Positions 25,045 through 31,051 of a DNA stretch of 35,879 nt are shown in pieces; positions within the stretch are counted from its first letter, which is position 1; every line of letters starts with the position of its first letter. Position numbers and translations under genes: made by a program. A model generated the notes under the pieces. The model made no database searches, was not told the origin of the DNA, and saw nothing but the letters and a program-made list of their open reading frames with translations. This DNA comes from a virus: positions 1 to 35,879 of the IMG/VR virus record IMGVR_UViG_3300024968_000001; one strand, given 5' to 3'.

Positions 25045-25643
25045 TTGCCAGCCTTACTAAGTTGCAGATTAATTGCCCTGTCAAACTCAATAATCATTTC
25101 AGCATTGATACGATCAATCACTCTTTTGCTAATACGCTTAGTGTTGAACATTTGAGGAACATCAATCGTGGTCAATGCTTTAATTGGCAATCTTGCTTTA
25201 CCAATACGAGCAAACACGGTGCGTCCGTTGTTACCAAGAAAAGCACCTTTAATTACTTTTCCTGACGCGCCTTTTTTAATCTGGAATCTAAGATCGTTCT
25301 GAGTGCCAGCTTTTTTTCTCCTACGGCCTTCAGCTAAAGAAACTTTCTTTTCAGCAAATCTGATCAAGTTAAAACCACGACCACGCCTAGCTTTTACGTT
25401 AGGGTCCAAAGATGCAACCCAGTTACCTCCAACACTCCTAGCTTTGGTAACGCGTAAATTTTCTCGAACCTCTGAAGCCTTAATGTTAAATTCTGAAGTA
25501 ATGCCTCGCACCATTTCAGTATTTGCTTTGGCAACCACTTTGTTGAGTGCAGCAGGGATTACCTTTTTTTGTATATTTTCCGGAATAGATTTAAGACGCT
25601 TCTGCAAATCTTTGAAGTCCGCTTTTATTGTTAAACTAACCAT
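25041..25643 (-). CDS. Minor tail protein Z-like, displaced into replication operon
   Basis: 200 aa, highly basic. It has the build of the prophage minor tail Z family: an N-terminal IKADFKDLQKRL helix, VIPAALNKVVAKANTEMVR, a basic middle (RGRGFNLIRF, GRRRKKAGT), the core KGAFLGNNGRTVFARIG, and a C-terminal IDRINAEMIIEFDRAI helix. Lambda gpZ acts late in tail maturation for DNA injection. AGGGA is 7 nt before ATG; the stop overlaps the primase start. Lambda places Z between FII and U, where this phage has nothing. A DNA-binding role near the primase cannot be excluded. Confidence 0.7.
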   Translation of the reverse strand: MVSLTIKADFKDLQKRLKSIPENIQKKVIPAALNKVVAKANTEMVRGITSEFNIKASEVRENLRVTKARSVGGNWVASLDPNVKARRGRGFNLIRFAEKKVSLAEGRRRKKAGTQNDLRFQIKKGASGKVIKGAFLGNNGRTVFARIGKARLPIKALTTIDVPQMFNTKRISKRVIDRINAEMIIEFDRAINLQLSKAGK

Positions 25644-25685
25644 GCTTAATCCCTGCCAAATTTCAGTAATCTAAATATTCAAAAC

Positions 25686-25781
25686 CTAGCGGTGTTTCGC
25701 GCTCGATTCGCCCCGTAATGAAACATCCCAGGGAGTACCTTTTGAAAACTTAAACACTGGCTTACTGAAATATGAAATCAT
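25686..25781 (-). CDS. Very small ORF with strong ribosome site, possibly split
   Basis: 31 codons: MISYFSKPVFKFSKGTPWD and twelve more residues. AAGGA stands 9 nt before the ATG. In the -1 frame, the DNA from the same place on stays open to a TGA at 25663-25665 and reads GCFITGRIERETPLGFEYL, which looks more protein-like than the zero-frame end. Either a frameshift joins the two parts or an ancestral gene of about 40 codons has been broken. Function unknown. Confidence 0.4.
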   Translation of the reverse strand: MISYFSKPVFKFSKGTPWDVSLRGESSAKHR

Positions 25782-25818
25782 CTTAAAACTTCCTTTAATC
25801 TACGCACGGGGCGCGGGG

Positions 25819-26028
25819 CTACTTCTTCTTACGAGTTAATCTAAGCTGCCAGTCATCACGGCAATGCTCATCACAAAACACAGCACTACCAATTAAAACT
25901 TCATCACAGTTATAGCAATGGCCTATAGGCTTTAATGCTGGTTTGCTGGCTTGTGCCCTTACTATTGCTAAAGATAATTCGCGCTCACGCATCTCAATAT
26001 CTGTTGCCTTGTCATAAACGTCTGTCAT
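25819..26028 (-). CDS. Small zinc-finger protein (TraR/DksA-like build)
   Basis: 69 aa. The N-terminal helix (DKATDIEMRERELSLAIVRAQ) resembles small phage TraR/DksA-type proteins, and a four-cysteine finger follows: C38-x2-C41-x11-C53-x3-C57. Phage relatives bind RNA polymerase or act as small regulators; here only the metal site is clear. ATG overlaps the cII stop (ATGA), with AAGG upstream. It is part of the pR operon. Confidence 0.7.
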   Translation of the reverse strand: MTDVYDKATDIEMRERELSLAIVRAQASKPALKPIGHCYNCDEVLIGSAVFCDEHCRDDWQLRLTRKKK

Positions 26029-26468
26029 ACAACCTTGCTTTCAATCGTACTTTGGAATGCTAAGAGCTTGGCTTGCACGCCTGTTACCTCTGCGCATATA
26101 CGCGCAAACTCTTTTCTATCAATCGACCCATCTGCATAAGAGCTTTGAAATTCAGACGCTAACTCCCCCATCTCCTTCATGATCTGCATGTATGAATCCA
26201 ACAGGTTCATATCTCCCTGGTCTATTACATTAGGGAGCTTAAAGACCACGGCATTGCACTTATCTGCGAAGTATTGAGCCAGCTGATAATTGGTATCAGT
26301 AAAGTCACCCATCATTTCCAGCTCATCAATAGTTAAATGGTGCGTTTGAGTGTTAGGGTTTAACTTACTTGCTAAAACCTTGTCACCACGGCCCATCAGT
26401 GCCGCCAGTCCTACAACGCCACCTTTAAATTCATGAGCGATGCGATACGCTAAATGTGAAATAGTCAA
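26025..26468 (-). CDS. CII-family phage regulatory protein
   Basis: 147 aa, with the shape of the phage regulatory CII (CP76/YmfL-like) family: an N-terminal HTH (AYRIAHEFKGGVVGLAALMGRGDKVLASKLNP), a TIDELEMMGDFT segment, and a C-terminal helical region (MKEMGELASEFQSSYADG). It should bind DNA and influence lysis/lysogeny or replication. No ATG exists: upstream in-frame codons end in a stop, so the TTG at 26468 with AAGGA 8 nt upstream is taken. Second gene of the leftward early operon. Confidence 0.8.
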   Translation of the reverse strand: MTISHLAYRIAHEFKGGVVGLAALMGRGDKVLASKLNPNTQTHHLTIDELEMMGDFTDTNYQLAQYFADKCNAVVFKLPNVIDQGDMNLLDSYMQIMKEMGELASEFQSSYADGSIDRKEFARICAEVTGVQAKLLAFQSTIESKVV

Positions 26469-26564
26469 CGTGTATTTCCTTAAAAAGTAACGTGTTTATT
26501 GATAATAATCATGGACATAATGCAATCAAGCAGTGAGTACATAACTAAGTAAACGAGGCCAGTC

Positions 26565-26828
26565 ATGACAAACACCGAAAGAATTGCATTACTAGAAAAA
26601 GCACACAGAGCCATGCATGCAAGGCTAGAAGCAACAGTGATAGCTTGTAGGGTGATGGTGCCACTCATGCCGGGCACACATTCAATAAAACAGATGCTAA
26701 TGACCACTGCATATGACGCACTAAATGCGCACATGGAGAGAGCAAACTTTGACCAAGAGTTTCAGCAAGACGCGAGACTGGCATTTGATGAATTATTTTC
26801 ATCTTTAAAATCATGCAGCACTCCTTAG
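26565..26828 (+). CDS. Antisense-oriented small protein between cro and cII
   Basis: 87 aa, soluble and helical (TERIALLEKAHRAMHARLEA, then ANFDQEFQQDARLAFDELF). Its ATG has GAGG 6 nt upstream, and the composition looks like a true protein, while the opposite-strand frame encodes an odd hydrophobic chain. It points rightward, against the surrounding leftward operon, and its end overlaps the 3' end of cro by 18 bp. Similar short helical proteins occur near immunity regions of betaproteobacterial prophages. Function unknown; its transcript would be antisense to the pR message. Confidence 0.65.
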   Translation: MTNTERIALLEKAHRAMHARLEATVIACRVMVPLMPGTHSIKQMLMTTAYDALNAHMERANFDQEFQQDARLAFDELFSSLKSCSTP

Positions 26829-27074
26829 ATGATCAGGCAATCCATCATCAGGGTGTGGGTAAAGGTCTGGGCGTAATTGGTGCGGTGTAACTTCCCAGTT
26901 AACAGCAGAACATGCACGAATAACATATCTTGCTGGGATTCCTTCAGCTGTTGTATTAAGCCATCGCCAAACATGAGCTTGTTTTATTGGGTCTTCATCA
27001 GTTGCAAATTTCTCAGCAAGAGCAACCTGACCACCAGCTAGATGAACAATTTTTTCAAGGAAATATTTTGACAT
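26811..27074 (-). CDS. Cro-like repressor (YdaS family)
   Basis: 87 aa from the ATG at 27074; a TTG 15 nt upstream would lie inside the promoter. HTH region: IVHLAGGQVALAEKFA followed by AHVWRWLNTTAEGIPARYV, and the signature VTPHQLRPDLYP near the end, as in YdaS/Cro-like proteins of prophages. It stands opposite cI and is the first gene from pR, which is the place of cro. The predicted transcription start coincides with the ATG, so the mRNA appears leaderless; no ribosome site is present. Confidence 0.82.
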   Translation of the reverse strand: MSKYFLEKIVHLAGGQVALAEKFATDEDPIKQAHVWRWLNTTAEGIPARYVIRACSAVNWEVTPHQLRPDLYPHPDDGLPDHLRSAA

Positions 27075-27080
27075 GAGTGA

Positions 27081-27110
27081 AGAATACAACCACAGTTATA
27101 TTCCTGTCAA
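27081..27110 (-). promoter_or_regulatory. pR promoter (leftward, cro and early/late array)
   Basis: On the minus strand TTGACA (27110-27105), 18 nt, TATTCT (27086-27081). A perfect -35 box is followed by a fair -10. The expected start lies at about 27074, the A of the cro ATG. Operator AACTGTGGTT covers the spacer. Confidence 0.75.
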
Positions 27111-27131
27111 TAACTTTAGTTGTTTTACAAC
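27086..27131. promoter_or_regulatory. CI/Cro operator region
   Basis: Two near-palindromes of the form AACTNNRGTT: AACCACAGTT (27088-27097, reads AACTGTGGTT on the other strand) and AACTTTAGTT (27112-27121), centres 24 bp apart, with the pR -35 box between. A third dyad, GTTGT-TTT-ACAAC (27119-27131), overlaps the -35 of pRM. The first two recur with the same spacing at 29596-29629. Confidence 0.75.
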
Positions 27132-27152
27132 AAAGAAGATTGATTGTATAAA
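27124..27152 (+). promoter_or_regulatory. pRM promoter for cI
   Basis: TTTACA (27124-27129), 17-nt spacer, TATAAA (27147-27152). Start of transcription is expected at about 27159-27160, at the double ATG of cI, so the cI message is predicted to be leaderless, as from lambda pRM. Confidence 0.72.
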
Positions 27153-27156
27153 CTTG

Positions 27157-27879
27157 ATGATGAACTATGGTGAACGTCTAAAAAAAGCACGACAAAATGC
27201 AAAGCTTTCACAAGCTGCATTAGCTGAGAAGGTAAAAATAAGCCAAGCAAACATCTCAAAACTAGAGATAAGTAATGCTAGTGGCTCAGAATTTACCGCG
27301 CAAATCGCTCGCGCTTGTGATGTAAACCCTCATTGGTTGGCAACAGGAGATGGGGATATGATAGATAGTTCATCTAATACCATCCCCTTATTTAGCAGAT
27401 CAGCAAAGCAAGATGTTGCCGAATACAAACCTGAACCAATCAACCTGGTCGAGAACCCAGACTATCCTTCGATTAGAAGAGTCAATCTAAGGCTATCAGC
27501 AGGGATTGTCGGCTTTAGTATCGACCACGATATAGACGATAAATCCCCAATTGTCATGCAGCGCCAATGGTTTGAATCTCGTGGTTACAATCCATCTAAA
27601 CTTCTGGCGACAGGGGTTAGGGGCGATAGCATGTCACCAGGAATGAATGATGGTGATACCGTCGTAATTAACACAGAGGACACCACCCCTGTTGATGGCA
27701 TAGCATTTGCTATCAACTACGAGGGTGAGTTAACTGTAAAACGTCTATTTCGTGATGCTGGCATATGGTGGCTTTCATCAGACAACCCAGATCAGCGTAA
27801 ATATCCGCGTAAGCAATGTACTGGTGACTTATGTTTGATTATCGGCAGGATTGTACATAAACAAAGCGAAGTGATTTAA
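27157..27879 (+). CDS. cI: CI-type repressor with LexA-like self-cleavage domain
   Basis: 240 aa from the first of two adjacent ATGs (27157 or 27160). Residues 3-62 are an HTH_3 DNA-binding domain (LSQAALAEKVKISQANISKLE). The C-terminal S24 peptidase has a cleavage site Ala115-Gly116 (LSAGIVGF), catalytic Ser158 (GDSMSP) and Lys195 (LTVKRLF). It keeps the lysogen by binding operators at pR and at the pL-like promoter and is inactivated through RecA-stimulated self-cleavage after DNA damage. A longer frame back to 27073 exists but runs through the operators and its extra residues are not HTH-like. Confidence 0.92.
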   Translation: MMNYGERLKKARQNAKLSQAALAEKVKISQANISKLEISNASGSEFTAQIARACDVNPHWLATGDGDMIDSSSNTIPLFSRSAKQDVAEYKPEPINLVENPDYPSIRRVNLRLSAGIVGFSIDHDIDDKSPIVMQRQWFESRGYNPSKLLATGVRGDSMSPGMNDGDTVVINTEDTTPVDGIAFAINYEGELTVKRLFRDAGIWWLSSDNPDQRKYPRKQCTGDLCLIIGRIVHKQSEVI

Positions 27880-27903
27880 TCTAAAATAGAAGATTGGGAA
27901 ACA

Positions 27904-28089
27904 ATGAATTCTTTAGGTGGTGCAGTTACCATAATTGGGATTGGGTTTTTAATCATATTAGCAATATTGTGGTTTTGTTTACCATTTGCAGTTTTTGGCA
28001 CAAAACCACTAATTGAAGAATCAATTAGAGAGCAAAAAGCACTTAGAAAAGCTATTGAAGATTTACATAAAACAATTAAGGAAAAATAA
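27904..28089 (+). CDS. Small one-TM membrane protein behind cI
   Basis: 61 aa: hydrophobic segment at about 8-30, a FAVFGTKPLIEE turn, then a charged cytoplasmic helix. Small proteins with this FGTKPLL.E pattern are found scattered in proteobacterial chromosomes and prophages, without known function. It follows cI by 24 nt in the same direction and its stop overlaps the next start, so it is probably expressed in the lysogen. Confidence 0.65.
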   Translation: MNSLGGAVTIIGIGFLIILAILWFCLPFAVFGTKPLIEESIREQKALRKAIEDLHKTIKEK

Positions 28090-28370
28090 TGGGCATGCAT
28101 GATCCAGCACATATCTGCTTAAACTGCGGACATCAAGGCTCGCCCAAAGATATTTCAAAAGGCACGTTTATCACAGAATTATCTTTTTGGATTGTGACAG
28201 CAATCATCGCAGCCTCTAGCACATGGGCCCTTCTAATCGCCCCACTTGCCTTTACAATATATAGAGCAACAAACAAGGTGGCAGTATGTGAGCTATGCAA
28301 CAGTAAAGAAATTATCCCTGCAGACTCACCTAAGGGGAAGTCGCTAATTGATACTAAGCAATCAAATTGA
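28089..28370 (+). CDS. Zinc-ribbon membrane protein
   Basis: 93 aa. Two CxxC knuckles (C10/C13 and C67/C70) flank a membrane segment at about 31-58. AAGGA stands 6 nt before ATG. The plan resembles small bacterial membrane proteins with a split zinc ribbon. Starts on the stop of the preceding membrane gene, so the two are likely made together. Role unknown; a lysogenic-conversion function is a guess from position. Confidence 0.65.
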   Translation: MGMHDPAHICLNCGHQGSPKDISKGTFITELSFWIVTAIIAASSTWALLIAPLAFTIYRATNKVAVCELCNSKEIIPADSPKGKSLIDTKQSN

Positions 28371-28630
28371 AATACCTTCTAATTTTATTATTAACATTAG
28401 CATCACTACCTGCTGATGCTGAATATAAACGCAGCACTAAAGCAAAAAACCAATTCAAACAATCACAGCCTTGCCCTGTGACCGGCCGTAGCAAAGGCTC
28501 ATGTCCTGGCTACATAATAGATCACGTTCAAGCGCTTGCTTGTGGCGGTGCAGATCATCCAAGCAATATGCAATGGCAGACTAAAGCTGATGCAAAGGCT
28601 AAAGATAAGTGGGAACGTAGAGGGTGTTAA
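28367..28630 (+). CDS. Secreted HNH-type nuclease
   Basis: 87 aa from a TTG that overlaps the previous stop (TTGA). Residues 1-18 form a clear signal peptide with a cleavage site after ADA. The mature part contains cysteines 36 and 46 and an HNH core, IIDHVQALACGGADHPSN (H53, N67), followed by MQWQTKADAKAKD. Similar small exported HNH proteins occur in bacteria and prophages. An extracytoplasmic nuclease encoded behind cI could act on incoming DNA, but this is inference. Confidence 0.75.
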   Translation: MKYLLILLLTLASLPADAEYKRSTKAKNQFKQSQPCPVTGRSKGSCPGYIIDHVQALACGGADHPSNMQWQTKADAKAKDKWERRGC

Positions 28631-28646
28631 TAACAATAAGGATAAT

Positions 28647-29477
28647 ATGATAAATCAAGAGTCATTAGTTATTAGATTTGATGGATTAGAAGCTGAAGCT
28701 CATGAAATAGACTTATTTTCACTAGGTGCATCTTTGCAGGGGTTGGCACGAATTGCCGGGACAGCTGGGACTTTTGCTTTAACTCAAAAATATTCAAAAT
28801 ATTTCATCGCACATGATGTCAAAGTCTTAGCAAAAGAAGCTAAAGCCAACTGTTTTTCAATGTCTTTGGCATGGACTTTTGTGCAACAACATCAAATATT
28901 AGCTGGATCATTCGGCGCCATTGCAGTCCCATTGGTTGGGTATATAATGGCTTACAATGCAAATAAGCGTGAAGAAATGAAACTTCTAAAAGAGGCCTTA
29001 GAAACAGCAATACATCAGCTTGGGAACCGTGATCAAGCCGTAATATCTCGCCTTTTAGATACAGTAGATCGTATGTCTATAGACCTTCACGCATCAGTTA
29101 AACAAGTAGTCTCGCCACTCGGGAAGTCAGCAAAAACTGTAACAATATATAGCCCAGCCAACTCGTTATCTACCACTCTTAATGAAGATGACGCAGAAGT
29201 CATAAACAAGAATGAAGATGATGAAATTACCGAAACTAAAGATTTAGTAGTTCTTATAACTGAATTAGACTTGAAGTTAGGCTCTTGCAAAGTAACAATT
29301 GGTGATTCAAAGTCAAATCAAAGAATTAATGCAGTGATTACTGACCCATTATTGCGCAATGTTAATAATATCTACAGCCTTGCTTTTGCAGCAGGTGAAA
29401 GAATAGCTGTTAAAGCAAAGTTGCAAATGAATGATGGAGAAATTACCAAGATTTATATTTCAGACACAGGAATATAA
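28647..29477 (+). CDS. Unknown protein, candidate lysogenic cargo gene
   Basis: 276 aa from the ATG at 28647 (AAGGA 5 nt upstream); a longer frame back into the HNH gene is rejected. Residues 1-35 contain RFDGLEAEAHEIDLFSLGAS, LQGLARIAGT; a hydrophobic stretch follows at about 90-110 (LAGSFGAIAVPLVGYIMAY), then a helical part and an acidic linker (NEDDAEVINKNEDDEI) before a beta-rich C-terminal domain. The beginning resembles a family of uncharacterised proteins found on mobile elements. AT-rich compared with the late genes, by eye. Last gene before the terminator of the cI operon, so it should be made by the prophage. Confidence 0.7.
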   Translation: MINQESLVIRFDGLEAEAHEIDLFSLGASLQGLARIAGTAGTFALTQKYSKYFIAHDVKVLAKEAKANCFSMSLAWTFVQQHQILAGSFGAIAVPLVGYIMAYNANKREEMKLLKEALETAIHQLGNRDQAVISRLLDTVDRMSIDLHASVKQVVSPLGKSAKTVTIYSPANSLSTTLNEDDAEVINKNEDDEITETKDLVVLITELDLKLGSCKVTIGDSKSNQRINAVITDPLLRNVNNIYSLAFAAGERIAVKAKLQMNDGEITKIYISDTGI

Positions 29478-29517
29478 ATTACCCATTCAATCTTACGCAA
29501 AAACCGTACAACTCACC

Positions 29518-29542
29518 AACCGCCCACTGAGGCGGTTTTTTT
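29518..29542 (+). terminator. Intrinsic terminator of the cI operon
   Basis: AACCGCC (29518-29524), loop CACTGA, GGCGGTT (29531-29537), with a run of seven T from 29536. Textbook Rho-independent terminator about 40 nt after the last cargo gene stop. It separates the lysogenic operon from the pL-like promoter downstream. Confidence 0.93.
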
Positions 29543-29592
29543 ACGCCAAAAATTCATCAAAAATAAAAAATATTACTGAAGTTATTTTTAAA

Positions 29593-29636
29593 TATAACTT
29601 TAGTTGTTGACATTAATATAACTGTGGTTGTATATT
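29593..29636 (+). promoter_or_regulatory. pL-like early promoter with operator pair
   Basis: TTGACA (29607-29612), 18 nt, TATATT (29631-29636), directed right. Operators AACTTTAGTT (29596-29605) and AACTGTGGTT (29620-29629) have centres 24 bp apart and sit at the same places relative to the -35 box as in pR. An extra half-repeat AAGTTAT (29579-29585) pairs with ATAACTT (29594-29600). Controls the rightward small-gene operon. Confidence 0.8.
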
Positions 29637-29651
29637 ATTTAAAACGCACCA

Positions 29652-29669
29652 CCTAAACCGTAATTTAGG
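29652..29669 (+). promoter_or_regulatory. Hairpin over the first ribosome site of the pL operon
   Basis: CCTAAA (29652-29657) and TTTAGG (29664-29669) form a 6-bp stem with a 6-nt loop. The 3' arm includes part of the Shine-Dalgarno AGGAG (29667-29671) of the gene starting at 29679, so the folded RNA would hide it. Confidence 0.5.
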
Positions 29670-29678
29670 AGTTTGAAA

Positions 29679-29879
29679 ATGCCAGCAACAGCAGACTTAC
29701 AAATCGCATTTAACACCTCACAACTCCCACGGTTGGGCTACACGTTTGAACGCGCCATGCAGAGTAAAGCATTGGTGATTTGTTTAACCAGGCTGACACA
29801 ACGCAAAGCACCGCAGCAGCCAATACCAGAAAAATCGCGGAAAAATGGCGCGACAGAATACTGGTACGACAAACTTTAA
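29679..29879 (+). CDS. Small hypothetical protein, first gene of the pL-like operon
   Basis: 66 aa, basic, starting MPATADLQIAFNTS, with a proline/lysine-rich end (APQQPIPEKSRKNG). AGGAG stands 7 nt before the ATG. No domain recognised. First gene after an operator-controlled promoter, a place often used for early host-takeover, antitermination or recombination proteins, but nothing specific can be claimed. Confidence 0.65.
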   Translation: MPATADLQIAFNTSQLPRLGYTFERAMQSKALVICLTRLTQRKAPQQPIPEKSRKNGATEYWYDKL

Positions 29880-29887
29880 GGACGACC

Positions 29888-30070
29888 ATGCAAACCATTC
29901 ATTTACAAATTGCAGAAAACACGAGTATCCGCACCGTTCAAACAATTATTGACGAAGCCAAGGCGCTTGGACTTCGTGTGGCGCATAAACCTGAACCAAA
30001 GAAAAGCAATGTTGTATCGCTTGAAGCTCGCCGCCAGATGATGGCTAACGTGAGTGCTGAGTGCGCTTAA
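29888..30070 (+). CDS. Small hypothetical protein
   Basis: 60 aa from the ATG at 29888 with AAGGA 5 nt upstream; an upstream in-frame start would overlap the previous gene by about 100 nt and has no ribosome site. Contains a helix SIRTVQTIIDEAKALGLRV and a basic linker to SLEARRQMMANV. No known domain. Confidence 0.6.
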   Translation: MQTIHLQIAENTSIRTVQTIIDEAKALGLRVAHKPEPKKSNVVSLEARRQMMANVSAECA

Positions 30071-30072
30071 TA

Positions 30073-30273
30073 ATGAGTAATAACCACCCACTAGACGACC
30101 TCACATCAAGTGATTTTATCTATCAAGCGCTTAAAAGCATTGTTGCAGCCGTATTTATTTTAACGATCACTTATCTGTTAACGCCCTTATTTTTGGAGTT
30201 ATTACATGAAGCTTATAACGGCATTCTTATTTGGCTACACGTTTTCATGGATTACACATGGGCGGCTGATTAA
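30073..30273 (+). CDS. Small membrane protein
   Basis: 66 aa. An N-terminal acidic segment (PLDDLTSSDF) precedes a hydrophobic helix at about 24-46 and an aromatic-rich amphipathic end. The ATG comes 2 nt after the previous stop; only weak GAG upstream. It overlaps the next small gene by 68 nt in another frame. Function unknown. Confidence 0.5.
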   Translation: MSNNHPLDDLTSSDFIYQALKSIVAAVFILTITYLLTPLFLELLHEAYNGILIWLHVFMDYTWAAD

Positions 30274-30358
30274 GCGCATTAAAGACACACACTACTACGT
30301 TACAAAGCGTCCTTACAGCTTAATTGAATCATGGAAACTATCAGGGAGAACAATATGA
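30206..30358 (+). CDS. Small protein with N-terminal hydrophobic segment
   Basis: 50 aa: MKLITAFLFGYTFSWITHG and a basic C-terminal part with KDTHYYVTKRPYSLIESW. GGAG lies 7 nt before the ATG, a better start signal than that of the gene it overlaps, and its stop overlaps the next ATG (ATGA). Probably membrane-bound. No family recognised. Confidence 0.55.
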   Translation: MKLITAFLFGYTFSWITHGRLIKRIKDTHYYVTKRPYSLIESWKLSGRTI

Positions 30359-30627
30359 AATTTAATCCAGCTAATCACAATACGGCTAAAACTATCATCA
30401 ATAGCTTAAAGATAAATACATCCGTATGGATTACACATCATCAAACTGGAGAACTTAGACAGGATGTAGCAAACATTATCACAATAGATACAGGCTCATG
30501 CCATATCCATGAAGATCTCAGCGCTGAACAAGCCCAAGAGTTGATCAACATGCTTAATCAACATATTGAGTACATCAAAGAGGCTGAATTAGAACTACTA
30601 GCGTTGCAAACAAAGGCAGCAGCATGA
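30355..30627 (+). CDS. Hypothetical early protein
   Basis: 90 aa from the ATG at 30355 (GGAG 6 nt upstream). Soluble, with a beta-type part (SVWITHHQTGELRQD), then DLSAEQAQELINMLNQHIEYIKEAE, a helix with coiled-coil character. No domain recognised. Coupled by ATGA at both ends. Confidence 0.65.
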   Translation: MKFNPANHNTAKTIINSLKINTSVWITHHQTGELRQDVANIITIDTGSCHIHEDLSAEQAQELINMLNQHIEYIKEAELELLALQTKAAA

Positions 30628-30872
30628 CCGCATTAATCATCTTTGGCAGCACGTTTATTTTAGTGTTTGCACTTGGTTTTCAGAGCTTAAACGTGAATAA
30701 CGGTCACTACAAAGCCGCATTCTTTACAAGCTTCGCCATTGCACTATCTAACCTAGTGCTATTCAAAACCGTTCCGCAAGCTGGTGTGATGGAAATTGCC
30801 GCCTACTTAACATCTGGCCCATTTGCGATTGTTGCAAGCATGTGGGCTCATCGCCGCTGGGTGAAAAAATGA
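30624..30872 (+). CDS. Conserved phage membrane protein
   Basis: 82 aa with about three hydrophobic stretches (2-19, 31-47 and 56-72). The NVNNGHYKAAFFTSFAI, NLVLFK and GPFAIVASMW segments recall a small membrane protein family often seen in early regions of proteobacterial phages. Function not established. Coupled to both neighbours by ATGA overlaps. Confidence 0.65.
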   Translation: MTALIIFGSTFILVFALGFQSLNVNNGHYKAAFFTSFAIALSNLVLFKTVPQAGVMEIAAYLTSGPFAIVASMWAHRRWVKK

Positions 30873-31051
30873 CTAAGCGTAATGAAATTATTGCTAGATT
30901 GCGCAAGCTTTCAGCTGAAATGCTAGATCTTGGCGCAGAGATTGATTATTACTATGGGCTTAACCCACTAGCAAGACATGGCGGAGAAATGATAGGCGCA
31001 GGAATTATTGCTGAAAGCTGGGCCAATGAAATGGAGGCCGGCAATGAGTAA
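30869..31051 (+). CDS. Small helical hypothetical protein
   Basis: 60 aa from the ATG at 30869. Helical start (RNEIIARLRKLSAEMLDLGAE), then LARHGGEMIGAGIIAESWANEM. A type of small soluble protein common in phage early operons. The stop overlaps the next start. Confidence 0.6.
   Translation: MTKRNEIIARLRKLSAEMLDLGAEIDYYYGLNPLARHGGEMIGAGIIAESWANEMEAGNE

Noticed and set aside
26480-26734. Leftward hydrophobic ORF (84 codons) between cro and cII
   Set aside because: It mirrors the rightward ORF 26565-26828, which has the better ribosome site and a normal soluble composition. No Shine-Dalgarno was seen for the leftward frame.
27073-27156. Extended N-terminus of CI from the ATG at 27073
   Set aside because: The extension runs through the operators and the pRM -10, so the pRM transcript would not contain it; the HTH begins right after 27160.
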